41,687 bases of DNA from an uncultured Prevotella sp. (GTDB lineage: Bacteria; Bacteroidota; Bacteroidia; Bacteroidales; Bacteroidaceae): NCBI GenBank assembly GCA_945830055.1, contig CALZXH010000014.1, forward strand, positions 1-41,687. The letters are read 5' to 3'. Each line of letters begins with the position of its first letter. Position 1 is the first letter of the stretch. Position numbers and translations under genes: made by a program. Positions 26,347-36,672 of this stretch are shown piece after piece. The notes below the pieces were generated by a model. It saw nothing but the letters and a program-made list of their open reading frames with translations, was not told the origin of the DNA and did not search any database.

Positions 26347-27172
26347 TAGAAAACATATTGTACACCGTAATAAACCTGGTATTTTTCTGAGACTGCTCAG
26401 ACGAATACCAGGTTGGTTGTGGTGGTTGGCTGGATTACTGGTTGTTGCCCTTTATGTCTGCTTCTTCTATTATTTCTTTGTGAGTCCGTTCGGATTCAGA
26501 TGGAAGGCTCTGTATGGTGATGCCTCCTATCCGGATGACTATGAGATACATGGCATAGATATCAGCCATTATCAGGGAAAAATAGACTGGGATATGTTGC
26601 GCAATCACGGTTTTATAGACAACCATCCCGTCCGTTTTATCATGATCAAAGCCACGGAGGGCTCTACCAAACTTGATGACAGGTTTGTTGACAACTTCTA
26701 TCAGGCAAGGGAGTATGGCTTTATCCGTGGGGCATACCATTTCTGGAGCAACAAATCTACAGGTGCCGATCAGGCGAAGCATTATATAAATAATGTGAGA
26801 CTGGAGGAGGGGGACTTGCCTCCGGTACTTGATGTGGAGCACAAACCAAAAACACAAACCACGCAGGAGTTCAAGGAGAATGTGTTGTCGTGGCTCAGAA
26901 TAGTAGAAAAAGAGTACCATTCAAAACCTATCATCTATACGTATCATAAGTTTAAGAATGAGTATTTAAGTGATTCAATATTTGATACTTATCCATATTG
27001 GATTGCTCACTATTATGTGGATAGTATCGAGTACAAGGGGAAATGGAAATTCTGGCAACATACGGATTGCGGCAGATTGCCTGGTATCAAAGGGTATGTT
27101 GACTTCAATGTCTATAATGGAAGCTTTTACGATTTGCAGCAACTTACCATAAGTGATCCCTCAGAACACTGA
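26324..27172 (+). CDS. Membrane-anchored GH25 lysozyme (muramidase)
   Basis: The protein (282 residues from TTG 26324) has a very basic cytoplasmic start ([14 protein letters not shown]), one membrane helix (about 33-53) and a GH25 domain from residue 76. Catalytic Asp79 ([10 protein letters not shown]) and the Asp170-x-Glu172 pair (LPPVLDVEH) are present, with IMIKATEG and FWQHTDCG as further family blocks. It would cut peptidoglycan between MurNAc and GlcNAc on the periplasmic side. No ATG lies upstream of the domain in this frame: a TGA at 26318-26320 closes the frame, so the start must be TTG at 26324 or 26330, overlapping pfp by up to 23 nt. Translational coupling to pfp is likely. Confidence 0.9.
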   Translation: MPLNRKSNRKHIVHRNKPGIFLRLLRRIPGWLWWLAGLLVVALYVCFFYYFFVSPFGFRWKALYGDASYPDDYEIHGIDISHYQGKIDWDMLRNHGFIDNHPVRFIMIKATEGSTKLDDRFVDNFYQAREYGFIRGAYHFWSNKSTGADQAKHYINNVRLEEGDLPPVLDVEHKPKTQTTQEFKENVLSWLRIVEKEYHSKPIIYTYHKFKNEYLSDSIFDTYPYWIAHYYVDSIEYKGKWKFWQHTDCGRLPGIKGYVDFNVYNGSFYDLQQLTISDPSEH

Positions 27173-27195
27173 GGCACCCCTTACCGGTTTGTATT

Positions 27196-28047
27196 CTATT
27201 CCAAAGCTATAAATGTGGCCATTGCCCAACGGTTGTCTGTCGTAGTATCAATCATCTCCATCTGTAGAGACGATGCCTTGTCGTTCAACATGGCAATATC
27301 TTCTTCGTAAAATCCGCTCAGTAACAGTTTGCTGCCTTTTCCCAATTTTTTGCGTATGGCAGGCATGTCGTTAAGAAGAATGTTTCGGTTGATATTCGCC
27401 ATAATCAGGTCGAATGTGCCGGAGATATCGTTGAGTACCGAAACATCTCCATGGTGTACGCATATCTGCTGATCGGCATGGTTGAGAACGGCATTATGAC
27501 GTGTGTTATCGACACTCCATTCGTCAATATCGTATGCCGTGATGTGGTCTGCGCCCGATTTTGCTGCGGCAATAGACAGGATACCTGTGCCGCATCCGCA
27601 ATCCAGTATCCTTTTGCCATGCAGCTCTTCTTGCAACAGGCGCCCTATCATCAACCGTGTAGTTTCGTGTGTGCCGGTACCGAACGCCTGTTTGGCATCT
27701 ATCTCTATCTGTATCGGGAAGGGGCAGTCGGGAAGATGTCTTCCATCGTGGACAACACATTGGTTCCCTATCACGATGGGCTGAAAACCTTCATCTTCCC
27801 AAGTCTGGTTCCAGTTCTTGTCCTCTACTTCACAGATGGTATAGGTTATTTTTGTGTCAGGGAAAGGAAAATCGCTGACGGTTTCGTTGAGCAGTTCTTC
27901 TGAAAACAGATGACGTTGAATATAACCTTTGAGGGTGTTACAGCTGTTTTCGAAAGCTTCAAATCCTATATCGCCCAACATGGATGCCAGCAAATCGGCT
28001 GATTCCTCGTTTCCGTCGATGGAAAAATTGACTTCAAAGTATTTCAT
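27196..28047 (-). CDS. prmA: Ribosomal protein L11 methyltransferase
   Basis: A 283-residue SAM-dependent methyltransferase that trimethylates ribosomal protein L11. Family blocks are all present: DKNWNQTWEDEGFQPI (77-92), AFGTGTHETT (121-130), the SAM loop LDCGCGTGILSIAA (148-161), and the active-site region FDLIMANINRNIL. It is convergent with the GH25 gene (23 nt between stops) and divergent from the aromatic-rich gene at 28204. The -7 box TATTTTTG on the minus strand at 28088-28095 is a candidate promoter. Length and motifs are normal. Confidence 0.95.
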   Translation of the reverse strand: MKYFEVNFSIDGNEESADLLASMLGDIGFEAFENSCNTLKGYIQRHLFSEELLNETVSDFPFPDTKITYTICEVEDKNWNQTWEDEGFQPIVIGNQCVVHDGRHLPDCPFPIQIEIDAKQAFGTGTHETTRLMIGRLLQEELHGKRILDCGCGTGILSIAAAKSGADHITAYDIDEWSVDNTRHNAVLNHADQQICVHHGDVSVLNDISGTFDLIMANINRNILLNDMPAIRKKLGKGSKLLLSGFYEEDIAMLNDKASSLQMEMIDTTTDNRWAMATFIALE

Positions 28048-28087
28048 GTCCTACAGATTTTTATCGTGAATAAGTGGTATTACGATA

Positions 28088-28095
28088 CAAAAATA
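28088..28095 (-). promoter_or_regulatory. Candidate -7 box for prmA
   Basis: TATTTTTG on the minus strand matches TAnnTTTG and lies 40 nt before the prmA ATG. No clear TTG at the -33 distance; the palindrome at 28102-28143 occupies that place. Confidence 0.4.
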
Positions 28096-28101
28096 ATTAA
28101 A

Positions 28102-28143
28102 AATAGGGAAATGCCTACCATAGTTTAGGGCTTTTCCCTTATT
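28102..28143. repeat. Palindrome between divergent promoters
   Basis: The left arm (AATAGGGAAATGCC, from 28102) pairs with the right arm (GGGCTTTTCCCTTATT, ending 28143) with one bulge and one mismatch, around a loop of about 13 nt. T-rich tracts follow on both strands, so it could terminate in either direction, but it sits upstream of both divergent genes. Confidence 0.6.
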
Positions 28144-28161
28144 TTTTCAAAAGTTATTGTC

Positions 28162-28169
28162 TAATTTTG
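28162..28169 (+). promoter_or_regulatory. -7 box (TAATTTTG) for the aromatic-rich gene
   Basis: TAATTTTG fits the Bacteroidetes -7 consensus, 34 nt before the ATG at 28204. The -33 element is not clear. Confidence 0.5.
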
Positions 28170-28203
28170 TATTTAGAAACAAAGCTTCTAAAAATGTTCC
28201 GTT

Positions 28204-28899
28204 ATGAAACAGATGATTTTCGCTTGCTTTTTCGGTTCAATATGCCTGCAGATGATGGGACAAGATGACATGTATTTCCTGTCTTCCAAGAAAGCAGACA
28301 TCAAAAGTCAGGTAAGCCGGATAGTGAATAAACCGGAGACAGATTCGTCAGACATCATTTCCTTTGATGCGGTCAGGGGAGAGTACCCCGACTCTCTTTA
28401 CAACGAATCCGCGGATTACCAATGTACTCGCAACATGAAGAGATTTGACGGTTATGACTGGCAAGATGCGTATACTCAAGGCTACCGTGACGGGAGTTTC
28501 GATTCATACAGTTGGAACTATTCGTGGCCGTATTCCTATTATTACGGGTATTATGACCCCTGGTACGACCCCTATTATTACTCATGGTATTACCCCGGTT
28601 GGCATTACAACTCATGGAGCCTGTACTACCGTCCTTATTACCACCATTGGTGCTATAGACCCACCTATTACCGCCCGTCAAGAAGTTATACCAACCGCCA
28701 TGTCAGCGTGACACGAAGGCATCAGGTGCCCCAGAATTACAGATCGGGTGCAGAGCGCAACCAAAGTGTTACCAGAAACTTCGGTAGCGAATACAGAAGC
28801 AATACCTCATCTTCCATGCGCTCAAGAAGTACTGGCGGAGTGGGCAACTTCAGAAGTGGCGGCGGAGGCGGAGGTGGAACGCATCGAGGTGCCAGATAA
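28204..28899 (+). CDS. Secreted Tyr/Trp-rich protein of unknown function
   Basis: A 231-residue protein with a signal peptide (about 1-20, CLQMMGQ). It has three unlike regions: residues 21-95 acidic and polar; residues 101-160 with 22 Tyr and 7 Trp in 60 positions (for example YYYGYYDPWYDPYYYSWYY); and from 161 onward a basic Arg/Ser/Gly tail ending in a run of seven Gly and THRGAR. No enzyme motif is visible. A FadL-like barrel gene follows after 62 nt and is probably co-transcribed. It may be an envelope-exposed, self-associating protein; that is inference. I do not recognise a named family, although Tyr-rich secreted proteins of this general look do occur in Bacteroidetes. Confidence 0.75.
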   Translation: MKQMIFACFFGSICLQMMGQDDMYFLSSKKADIKSQVSRIVNKPETDSSDIISFDAVRGEYPDSLYNESADYQCTRNMKRFDGYDWQDAYTQGYRDGSFDSYSWNYSWPYSYYYGYYDPWYDPYYYSWYYPGWHYNSWSLYYRPYYHHWCYRPTYYRPSRSYTNRHVSVTRRHQVPQNYRSGAERNQSVTRNFGSEYRSNTSSSMRSRSTGGVGNFRSGGGGGGGTHRGAR

Positions 28900-28961
28900 A
28901 AGGTATTCGTATATACAAGTGATAATACAAAACAACATCAGCAATAAAACGACTTGCAATC

Positions 28962-30572
28962 ATGAAAAAGATATTATTGTTTTCGGTATCGTTGTTAGGC
29001 GGCGTGTCGTATGCTCAAGATACATATAACAACGCCCTGTTGTCCACTTCCATTCTCAATGGTACCGCACGCTATGTGGGAATGGGTGGCGCCATGGATG
29101 CTTTGGGAGCAGATTTGAGTGTCATCAGTTCCAATCCTGCGGGTATAGGACTGTTCCGCTCTTCACAGGCAAAACTGACATTCGGCATGGTGTCGCAACA
29201 GGATGCCCCATCAGGGGTAGGCGGCAACAGCACTTATCCCACTTTCGACCAGGCAGGATTTGTATATTCCATGCGTACCAACAACAATTCTTTTGTAAAT
29301 CTTGCTTTTAACTATCATAAAGAGTCTGATTTCAATTTGATGATGAGTGCAGAAGGAGATTTGAATCAAGCCTCCCAGAACGGCCTGTCGTATTCCAAGT
29401 CTTTCAACAATCTGATACGGCCGATCTATTACAGCGATGACAATGTGATTTCAGACGATTATTCCAATATGTTCAATCAGGTGGATTATCTGTATTACAA
29501 CTCTTTCTTATGGGATGGAACCTTTGACAAGCAGTCAGATGGCGCTACGTCTGACTATAATGCGCCCAATTACGGTTATAACTATGGAAAGAGTTATTCA
29601 ACAAAGTCCAAGACCGATGGCTATATCGGAGCGTACGACTTCAATATCAGCGGCAATATCAACAACCGAGTATTCCTGGGACTTACCGTGGGCATACGCG
29701 ATGTGCACTATAATAATTCTACCATATATACTGAAAATGTGATAGACAAGGATAACGTTGATCAGGGACAGCTTGATATGGTCAACAACCAGTCGATTAC
29801 CGGTACAGGTTACAATATCAAGGCGGGAATTATCGTGCGACCAGTGGAAACATCGCCATTGCGTTTTGGTATTTCTGTCTCTACCCCCACTTGGTATGAT
29901 CTGAAGTATTCAAATACCTTGCAGTTCAAGAACAGAACCAACTATCAGTTTGGTACCAACATGCCAGTGAAGACAGGAGAAAACTTCGATTTCAAGTTCT
30001 ATACTCCATGGCAGTTCGGATTTAGCGTGGGAACTACCATCGAAGATTATCTTGCCTTGGGTGCTACTTATGAGTATGCCGACTATTCTTCTATCAACAC
30101 GAGGATTGTAACCGGTGGCTATTATTCTGATTTCGGCGACTATTATGAAGATACATCTCCCGACAGGGAAATGAACAGACATACGAAGAATACTCTGAAG
30201 GGTGTGCATACTATCAAGTTGGGTACGGAATTCAAACCTGATCCTTCCTTGGCTGTACGCTTCGGATATAATTTCGTATCTCCTATGTACAAAGAGGCGG
30301 GAGGCCGAAGTGCCGATGTGGATTCCCCTTACTCTTTCTATGCATCATCTACTGATTATATCAACTGGAAAGAGACCAACCGCATCACCTGTGGCATCGG
30401 CTATGTCTGGGACAAGCTTACTTTGGATGTGTCCTACCAGTATTCCAGTCAGAAGGGGATTTATCATCCCATGGTTGACTATGAAACGGAAGACGGGTAT
30501 TTCTCACCCAATACGACAACGGTGAAAAATAACCGGCATTATCTGCAGATGACTGTGGGCTATCAGTTCTGA
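28962..30572 (+). CDS. FadL/OmpP1-like outer-membrane transport protein
   Basis: A 536-residue outer-membrane barrel with a signal peptide (about 1-19, GGVSYAQ). The opening of the mature protein, NGTARYVGMGGAMDALGADLSVISSNPAGIG, has the FadL-family pattern in which a Gly-rich stretch is followed by SNPAG. Long runs of alternating hydrophobic/polar residues and the terminal aromatic (VGYQF) fit a barrel. Family members move hydrophobic molecules such as fatty acids or aromatics across the outer membrane; in Bacteroidetes they are often mislabelled hemin receptors. The substrate is unknown. It follows the Tyr/Trp-rich secreted gene by 62 nt, with no promoter-like box between. Confidence 0.87.
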   Translation: MKKILLFSVSLLGGVSYAQDTYNNALLSTSILNGTARYVGMGGAMDALGADLSVISSNPAGIGLFRSSQAKLTFGMVSQQDAPSGVGGNSTYPTFDQAGFVYSMRTNNNSFVNLAFNYHKESDFNLMMSAEGDLNQASQNGLSYSKSFNNLIRPIYYSDDNVISDDYSNMFNQVDYLYYNSFLWDGTFDKQSDGATSDYNAPNYGYNYGKSYSTKSKTDGYIGAYDFNISGNINNRVFLGLTVGIRDVHYNNSTIYTENVIDKDNVDQGQLDMVNNQSITGTGYNIKAGIIVRPVETSPLRFGISVSTPTWYDLKYSNTLQFKNRTNYQFGTNMPVKTGENFDFKFYTPWQFGFSVGTTIEDYLALGATYEYADYSSINTRIVTGGYYSDFGDYYEDTSPDREMNRHTKNTLKGVHTIKLGTEFKPDPSLAVRFGYNFVSPMYKEAGGRSADVDSPYSFYASSTDYINWKETNRITCGIGYVWDKLTLDVSYQYSSQKGIYHPMVDYETEDGYFSPNTTTVKNNRHYLQMTVGYQF

Positions 30573-30608
30573 CACATATTTTTAATGTACTTTTTCTTTC
30601 GCGGATGA

Positions 30609-30637
30609 TTGGTTTTGAATAAAGTTTTTTAACTTTG
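30609..30637 (+). promoter_or_regulatory. Promoter upstream of nhaD
   Basis: TTG (30609-30611), an 18-nt spacer and TAACTTTG (30630-30637) fit the Bacteroidetes consensus. The leader to the ATG at 30654 would be only about 10-15 nt. Confidence 0.6.
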
Positions 30638-30653
30638 CCGTAAATTATCGAAT

Positions 30654-32069
30654 ATGAATATGGCATTCATCATAGTAGTGTTGCTGCTGGTGGGGTATCT
30701 GCTGATTGGTACTTCACATATTACCCGCGTCAACAGAGCTGCTATTGCCATGTTTGTATGCACCATGGGCTGGGTGATGTATATCTCTTACGGTACCGAT
30801 TTCGTGATGAGCCAGCATGCCCGGGGGTTCCTTGATTTCTTGTCAGGAGAGGCCCCCGACAGCAGTAATGTGAAGTACTATATTTATGATGATATTTTCT
30901 TGACCCATGTGGGAAAGGCGGCAGCCGTATTGCTGTTTCTGCTTTCCACCATGTCAATCATAGAGATACTGAACAACAACGGATGCTTTGACTTTATCTC
31001 TGAATGGATACGTACCAGAAACAGCAAGCGCTTGCTGTGGACCATCACGCTTGCCACCTTTGTCATTTCCGCCAATCTGGACAATCTTACCACTACGATT
31101 ATGATGCTTGTAATCATGCGAAACGTGGTGCAGAACAGGAAGCAACGCCTGCTCATCGGTTCTGCTGTGGTTATGGCAGCCAATGCCGGAGGTAGCTTTA
31201 CGGTTATTGGCGATCCTGCCAGCGTGGTAATGTGGGGTGACGGTGCTGTCACGGCGTCCGATTTTTCCGGTTATCTTTTTCTTCCGGCTGCCACAGCTTG
31301 GGTCATGGTGACATACTTGATAGGTCGCTCCTTGCCTGACAGGTTGGATTTGGAATGGCGCATGGCTCCTTACCGTGGTGATGATACCAACCTGAATCGC
31401 TGGCAAAGGATAGTGATGCTACTGGTAGGAATAGGCGGATTGTGGTTTATTCCCACATTTCATAGTATCACCAAACTGAGTCCGTTCATAGGGGCTCTGT
31501 GTGTGTTGTCTATCCTGTGGGTAGTCAACGAGGTGTTCAACCGCAAACTATATGTGGCAGACCAGATGACCACCGGTAGCCGTATGCCTGCCGCTCTTCA
31601 GTATGGCACTATCCAGCAGATGCTTTTTGTATTGGCTGTGATGCTGGGTATAGGCGTGGCGTCTGAAACAGGTATCTTTGCCATGTTGGCGGAATATATG
31701 GATTACCAGATGCATAGTGTGTGGGGATTCGGACTTATAGCCGGATTACTGAGCGGTCTTATCGATACGTTTGTCATCGCCATGACGAGCATCTCCATGT
31801 ATCCTGTAATGGATGGCAATCTGAATCAATGGGCAGATTCCGACTATCTGTCGTGTTTCATGCAGAACGGAATCTTCTGGAAAATAATAGCCTATTCCAC
31901 AGGCGTAGGCGGCTGCATTTTCTGCTTTGCCAACGTGAGCGGACTGGCGTTGATGAAGATGGAGCGGATGAAGGTGTCCTGGTATGTAAGGCATTGCACA
32001 TGGAAAGTGTGTGTGGGCTGGCTTTCGGGATATCTTGTCCTGTTCTTGGAATATTTTGTAATGAAGTAG
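30654..32069 (+). CDS. nhaD: NhaD-type Na+/H+ antiporter
   Basis: A 471-residue inner-membrane protein with about 12 hydrophobic segments. Its core reads SANLDNLTTTIMMLVIMRNVV and, a little later, AANAGGSFTVIGDPASVVMW, the paired signature of the NhaD branch of the ion transporter superfamily. NhaD expels Na+ in exchange for H+. A second ATG at 30660 is nearly equal as a start. pfkA follows after 33 nt, and the ATP synthase operon starts 1.2 kb further on, so the antiporter lies in an energy-metabolism block. Substrate specificity (Na+ versus Li+) is not readable from sequence. Confidence 0.9.
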   Translation: MNMAFIIVVLLLVGYLLIGTSHITRVNRAAIAMFVCTMGWVMYISYGTDFVMSQHARGFLDFLSGEAPDSSNVKYYIYDDIFLTHVGKAAAVLLFLLSTMSIIEILNNNGCFDFISEWIRTRNSKRLLWTITLATFVISANLDNLTTTIMMLVIMRNVVQNRKQRLLIGSAVVMAANAGGSFTVIGDPASVVMWGDGAVTASDFSGYLFLPAATAWVMVTYLIGRSLPDRLDLEWRMAPYRGDDTNLNRWQRIVMLLVGIGGLWFIPTFHSITKLSPFIGALCVLSILWVVNEVFNRKLYVADQMTTGSRMPAALQYGTIQQMLFVLAVMLGIGVASETGIFAMLAEYMDYQMHSVWGFGLIAGLLSGLIDTFVIAMTSISMYPVMDGNLNQWADSDYLSCFMQNGIFWKIIAYSTGVGGCIFCFANVSGLALMKMERMKVSWYVRHCTWKVCVGWLSGYLVLFLEYFVMK

Positions 32070-32102
32070 TTTAGGTAAAAAGAATTAATAGGAGAAAACG
32101 TT

Positions 32103-33080
32103 ATGGCAAAAATCAAAACAATCGGAATTCTAACATCCGGTGGTGATGCACCGGGTATGAATGCTGCCATCAGAGCCGTGACCCGTGCCGGTATTTGCAA
32201 TGGATTCAACATCAAAGGTATTTACCGTGGTTATGACGGTTTGATAAACGGTGAGGTAAAATCATTCACGACAGAGAATGTCAGTGGCATCATCATGCAG
32301 GGAGGTACTATTCTGAAGACTGCTCGTAGCATGGAGTTCATGACTCCTGAAGGAAAGCAGAAGGCGTATGAGACCATGCAGAAGGAAGAGATTGACGCCC
32401 TTGTGGTCATCGGAGGCAACGGTTCGCTGACAGGTGCCCGAGATTTCGCTGCCGAATACGATGTGTGTTGCATCGGATTGCCAGGAACAATAGATAACGA
32501 CCTGTATGGCACAGACTCTACCATCGGTTATGACACCACCATGAATACCATCGTGGATTGCGTGGACAGAATACGTGATACGGCGCAAAGCCATGAAAGG
32601 ATATTCTTCATCGAGGTGATGGGTAGGGATGCCGGCTTCCTGGCGCAGAACAGCGCTATTGCCAGTGGGGCAGAGGCTGCCATCATTCCTGAAGACTCGA
32701 CAGATGTGGACCAGTTGGCACGTTTCATGCAACGAGGTATCCGAAAATCTAAGAAAAGCTGCATCGTTATCGTTTCTGAAAGTCCCAAATGCGGTGCCCT
32801 CTATTATGCTGACCGTGTGAAGAAGGAATTCCCCAACTTTGATGTACGTGTATCCATTTTAGGGCATTTGCAGCGTGGCGGCAGACCCACAGCACACGAC
32901 CGTATATTGGCGAGCCGCACAGGTGTGGGAGCCATAGAAGCCATCATGCAGGGACAGCGCAATGTGATGGTCGGCGTCCGCAATAATGAGGTGGTATATG
33001 TTCCGTTCAGCGATGCCATCAGGACCGACAAGCCTCTTGACATGAAACTTATCAAGGTGCTGGATGAACTGAGCATCTGA
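32103..33080 (+). CDS. pfkA: ATP-dependent 6-phosphofructokinase
   Basis: A 325-residue enzyme of glycolysis that makes fructose 1,6-bisphosphate. Blocks include the start [19 protein letters not shown] (8-26), GGNGSLTGA (104-112), GLPGTIDND (125-133) and [12 protein letters not shown]. Gly at the two donor-discriminating positions (GNG and PGT) indicates ATP use, in contrast to the PPi enzyme at 24703. In GGNGS, Asn replaces the Asp of the E. coli enzyme, a variant I recall from other Bacteroidetes. A strong AGGAG (32090-32094) lies 8 nt before the ATG, unusual in this phylum. The 33-nt gap after nhaD suggests one transcript. Confidence 0.95.
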   Translation: MAKIKTIGILTSGGDAPGMNAAIRAVTRAGICNGFNIKGIYRGYDGLINGEVKSFTTENVSGIIMQGGTILKTARSMEFMTPEGKQKAYETMQKEEIDALVVIGGNGSLTGARDFAAEYDVCCIGLPGTIDNDLYGTDSTIGYDTTMNTIVDCVDRIRDTAQSHERIFFIEVMGRDAGFLAQNSAIASGAEAAIIPEDSTDVDQLARFMQRGIRKSKKSCIVIVSESPKCGALYYADRVKKEFPNFDVRVSILGHLQRGGRPTAHDRILASRTGVGAIEAIMQGQRNVMVGVRNNEVVYVPFSDAIRTDKPLDMKLIKVLDELSI

Positions 33081-33163
33081 TTTGTTGCCGCCTATCATCT
33101 GTTCAAAAAGTAATAAAGATTAGCTATTTTGATTTTTATTTTTGAAAAAACAGAAATATTAAA

Positions 33164-33192
33164 TTGAATATCTAAGTTTTTTGCTAACTTTG
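33164..33192 (+). promoter_or_regulatory. Promoter of the ATP synthase operon
   Basis: TTG (33164-33166), an 18-nt spacer and TAACTTTG (33185-33192) lie in an AT-rich stretch. The leader to atpD is about 100 nt and contains a 9-codon reading frame (33243-33272, ATG to TAA), which may be chance. Confidence 0.65.
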
Positions 33193-33230
33193 TGCGAAGA
33201 TATACTAAAAACCGTTTCTGAAGGCAATAA

Positions 33231-34823
<1,593 letters not shown>

Positions 34824-34841
34824 TGCTTAAAGGTTGCAGAT

Positions 34842-35087
34842 ATGAGTTTAAGATTGAGGATTGTTTCACCTGAGAAGATAGTCTTTGTGGGAGACGTGAA
34901 CAGCGTGATTGTACCTGGTATGATGGGCGAGTTTCAGGTCTTACCCAACCATGCTCCTCTTATCTCGTCGCTTGTCCAAGGGCGGCTGATTTATGAAACG
35001 GTCGATGACGGGCGCAAGGAGATGACCATTTCCGGGGGATTTGTAGAAGTCCAGGGCGATGAGGTCAACCTCTGTGTAGAACTGTAA
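34842..35087 (+). CDS. atpC: F1 ATP synthase subunit epsilon (short form)
   Basis: An 81-residue protein matching only the N-terminal beta-sandwich of epsilon (LRIVSPEKIVFVGDVNSVIVPG, GEFQVLPNHAPLIS, GGFVEVQGDEVNLC). The C-terminal two-helix arm that inhibits rotation in E. coli is absent, because the protein stops at Leu81 instead of about 135. Short epsilon subunits are usual in Bacteroidetes. It joins the gamma subunit to the c ring. It is 18 nt after atpD and 6 nt before the small membrane protein gene. Confidence 0.93.
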   Translation: MSLRLRIVSPEKIVFVGDVNSVIVPGMMGEFQVLPNHAPLISSLVQGRLIYETVDDGRKEMTISGGFVEVQGDEVNLCVEL

Positions 35088-35093
35088 GTTTGT

Positions 35094-35510
35094 ATGGAAT
35101 ACATCAACAGATTGTGTGTCAGATATCTCCTGTGGATAGCGGTGCTCGTGTCAGCTGTCTCTGTCGCAGTCTATGCGGCTGCAGTATTAGGGGCGTTTCA
35201 GGGGCTGTTGTTACCCGCTGTTGTCAGTGTGGCTTTCTCGCTTGTCGTCAATGTGTCGGATATTCTGATTTGGCGCAGGGTCGCAAGCAAGGCTCCTGAT
35301 CATCTGACCACTTTCTACTCTGCAGTATCAGGCTTCCGTATGCTGTTGGCTTTGGCAGTCATGTTCGTCTGCTATGTCACGCTTTTCGATGAGTCGGGAA
35401 TGATGGCTTTCGTCATAGTGTTCCTTGTCTATTACTTCGTGATGCTGGGCCTGCACTCAATCTTTTTTTCCATCGTATCCAACAATAGCGACAAATTCAA
35501 TAAACAATAA
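35094..35510 (+). CDS. Small four-helix membrane protein in the AtpI position
   Basis: A 138-residue protein with about four transmembrane segments (roughly 10-32, 38-58, 78-97, 102-125) and a short charged C-terminal tail (SNNSDKFNKQ). It lies inside the ATP synthase operon, 6 nt after atpC and 6 nt before atpB. Other bacteria have AtpI, a c-ring assembly chaperone, directly before atpB, so this may be the functional counterpart, but I see no convincing AtpI sequence motif. Its position and membrane topology are the only support for that idea. Confidence 0.8.
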   Translation: MEYINRLCVRYLLWIAVLVSAVSVAVYAAAVLGAFQGLLLPAVVSVAFSLVVNVSDILIWRRVASKAPDHLTTFYSAVSGFRMLLALAVMFVCYVTLFDESGMMAFVIVFLVYYFVMLGLHSIFFSIVSNNSDKFNKQ

Positions 35511-35516
35511 CGACAA

Positions 35517-36572
35517 ATGTGCAAGATGAAATATTTAAGGGCGATTTTCCTACTGGTCTTGATGGCGGTCATGCCCTCATCGGCTATGGCGTCGGAGAAT
35601 GAAGAAGGCTTGAACATTCCAGAGATTGTGATGGAACATCTTGCCGACTCTTACGAATGGCACATTGCTACTTACGAGGGCAAGCATATAAGTATTCTTC
35701 TGCCTATCATCGTCAGAAACAGCCAGACAGGAGAGTGGGTATTCTGTGATGCCCACACCTTGCCCGAACCTTTCTATTTTGATGCTGCCCATCATGGCAA
35801 GATTTATGAGAAGTTGCCCGACGGCACGTCAGAAAGGCCCATAGATCTCAGTCTTACGAAGATTGCCGTCCAGATATGGATTGTTGTCATCCTGATGATC
35901 GCGATATTCATGTCGTGTGCCTTTTGGTACAGAAGGCGCGATGAAAAGAGTCCGGCTCCCAAAGGTTTTGTCGGTACGATAGAAATGCTTGTCATGTCTA
36001 TCCATGACGATGTGATTCGCCCTTCTATCGGAGAGAAGCATTATAGAAAGTATGCACCTTATTTGCTGACGGTCTTCTTTCTGATTTTCTTCATCAATCT
36101 GGTTGGATTGTTCCCCGTATTCCCCGGAGGTTCCAATGTAACAGGTAATATCAACGTAACGCTGTTCCTTGCTGTGTGTACCATGCTTGCGGTCAACCTG
36201 TTCGGCAACAGGGAGTACTGGAAGGAGATATTCTGGCCTGAGGTGCCTGTGTTCCTGAAAGCCTATCCCGTTCCGCTTATGCCCGTCATCGAATTGTTCG
36301 GTATTTTCACCAAGCCCTTTGCGTTGATGATTCGTCTTTTTGCCAACATGATGGCAGGTCATGCCGTGATATTGAGCTTCACCTGTGTGATTTTCTTGGG
36401 ATGGACGATGGGCGACAACACGTTTGGCTATGGACTGAATGTATTTGGCGTAGTCATGATGCTGTTTATGTATGCGCTTGAGACACTTGTGGCTTTTGTG
36501 CAGGCATACGTCTTCACCATGTTGAGTGCCGTGTTCATCGGACAGGCACATAAGGAACACCATGCAGAATGA
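35517..36572 (+). CDS. atpB: Fo ATP synthase subunit a
   Basis: The stator subunit that forms the proton half-channels. The start is ATG 35517 or, three codons later, 35526; the second gives a cleaner signal-like helix (MKYLRAIFLLVLMAVMPSSAMA). An extended periplasmic region (about 25-110 from 35526) follows, as in other Bacteroidetes a subunits, making the protein about 350 residues instead of the 271 of E. coli. The essential Arg is Arg270 in FALMIRLFANMMAGHAV. The last segment ETLVAFVQAYVFTML is typical. It is followed by an AT-rich 100-nt gap before atpE. Confidence 0.96.
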   Translation: MCKMKYLRAIFLLVLMAVMPSSAMASENEEGLNIPEIVMEHLADSYEWHIATYEGKHISILLPIIVRNSQTGEWVFCDAHTLPEPFYFDAAHHGKIYEKLPDGTSERPIDLSLTKIAVQIWIVVILMIAIFMSCAFWYRRRDEKSPAPKGFVGTIEMLVMSIHDDVIRPSIGEKHYRKYAPYLLTVFFLIFFINLVGLFPVFPGGSNVTGNINVTLFLAVCTMLAVNLFGNREYWKEIFWPEVPVFLKAYPVPLMPVIELFGIFTKPFALMIRLFANMMAGHAVILSFTCVIFLGWTMGDNTFGYGLNVFGVVMMLFMYALETLVAFVQAYVFTMLSAVFIGQAHKEHHAE

Positions 36573-36672
36573 CTTGTACATGACCGAGGATATAATATAT
36601 AAAGATAGAACTACATAGTAAGATAGAATAAAGAAATTGCAATAATATTAACAACTTAAAAATTATACAATT
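36573..36672 (+). promoter_or_regulatory. AT-rich leader before atpE
   Basis: The 100-nt gap is the longest inside the operon. I count 12 G or C in the 60 bases 36601-36660 (20%). No TAnnTTTG box is present, so an unstructured, A-rich translation enhancer for the high-copy c subunit is more likely than a promoter. A cleavage site is also possible. Confidence 0.5.
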
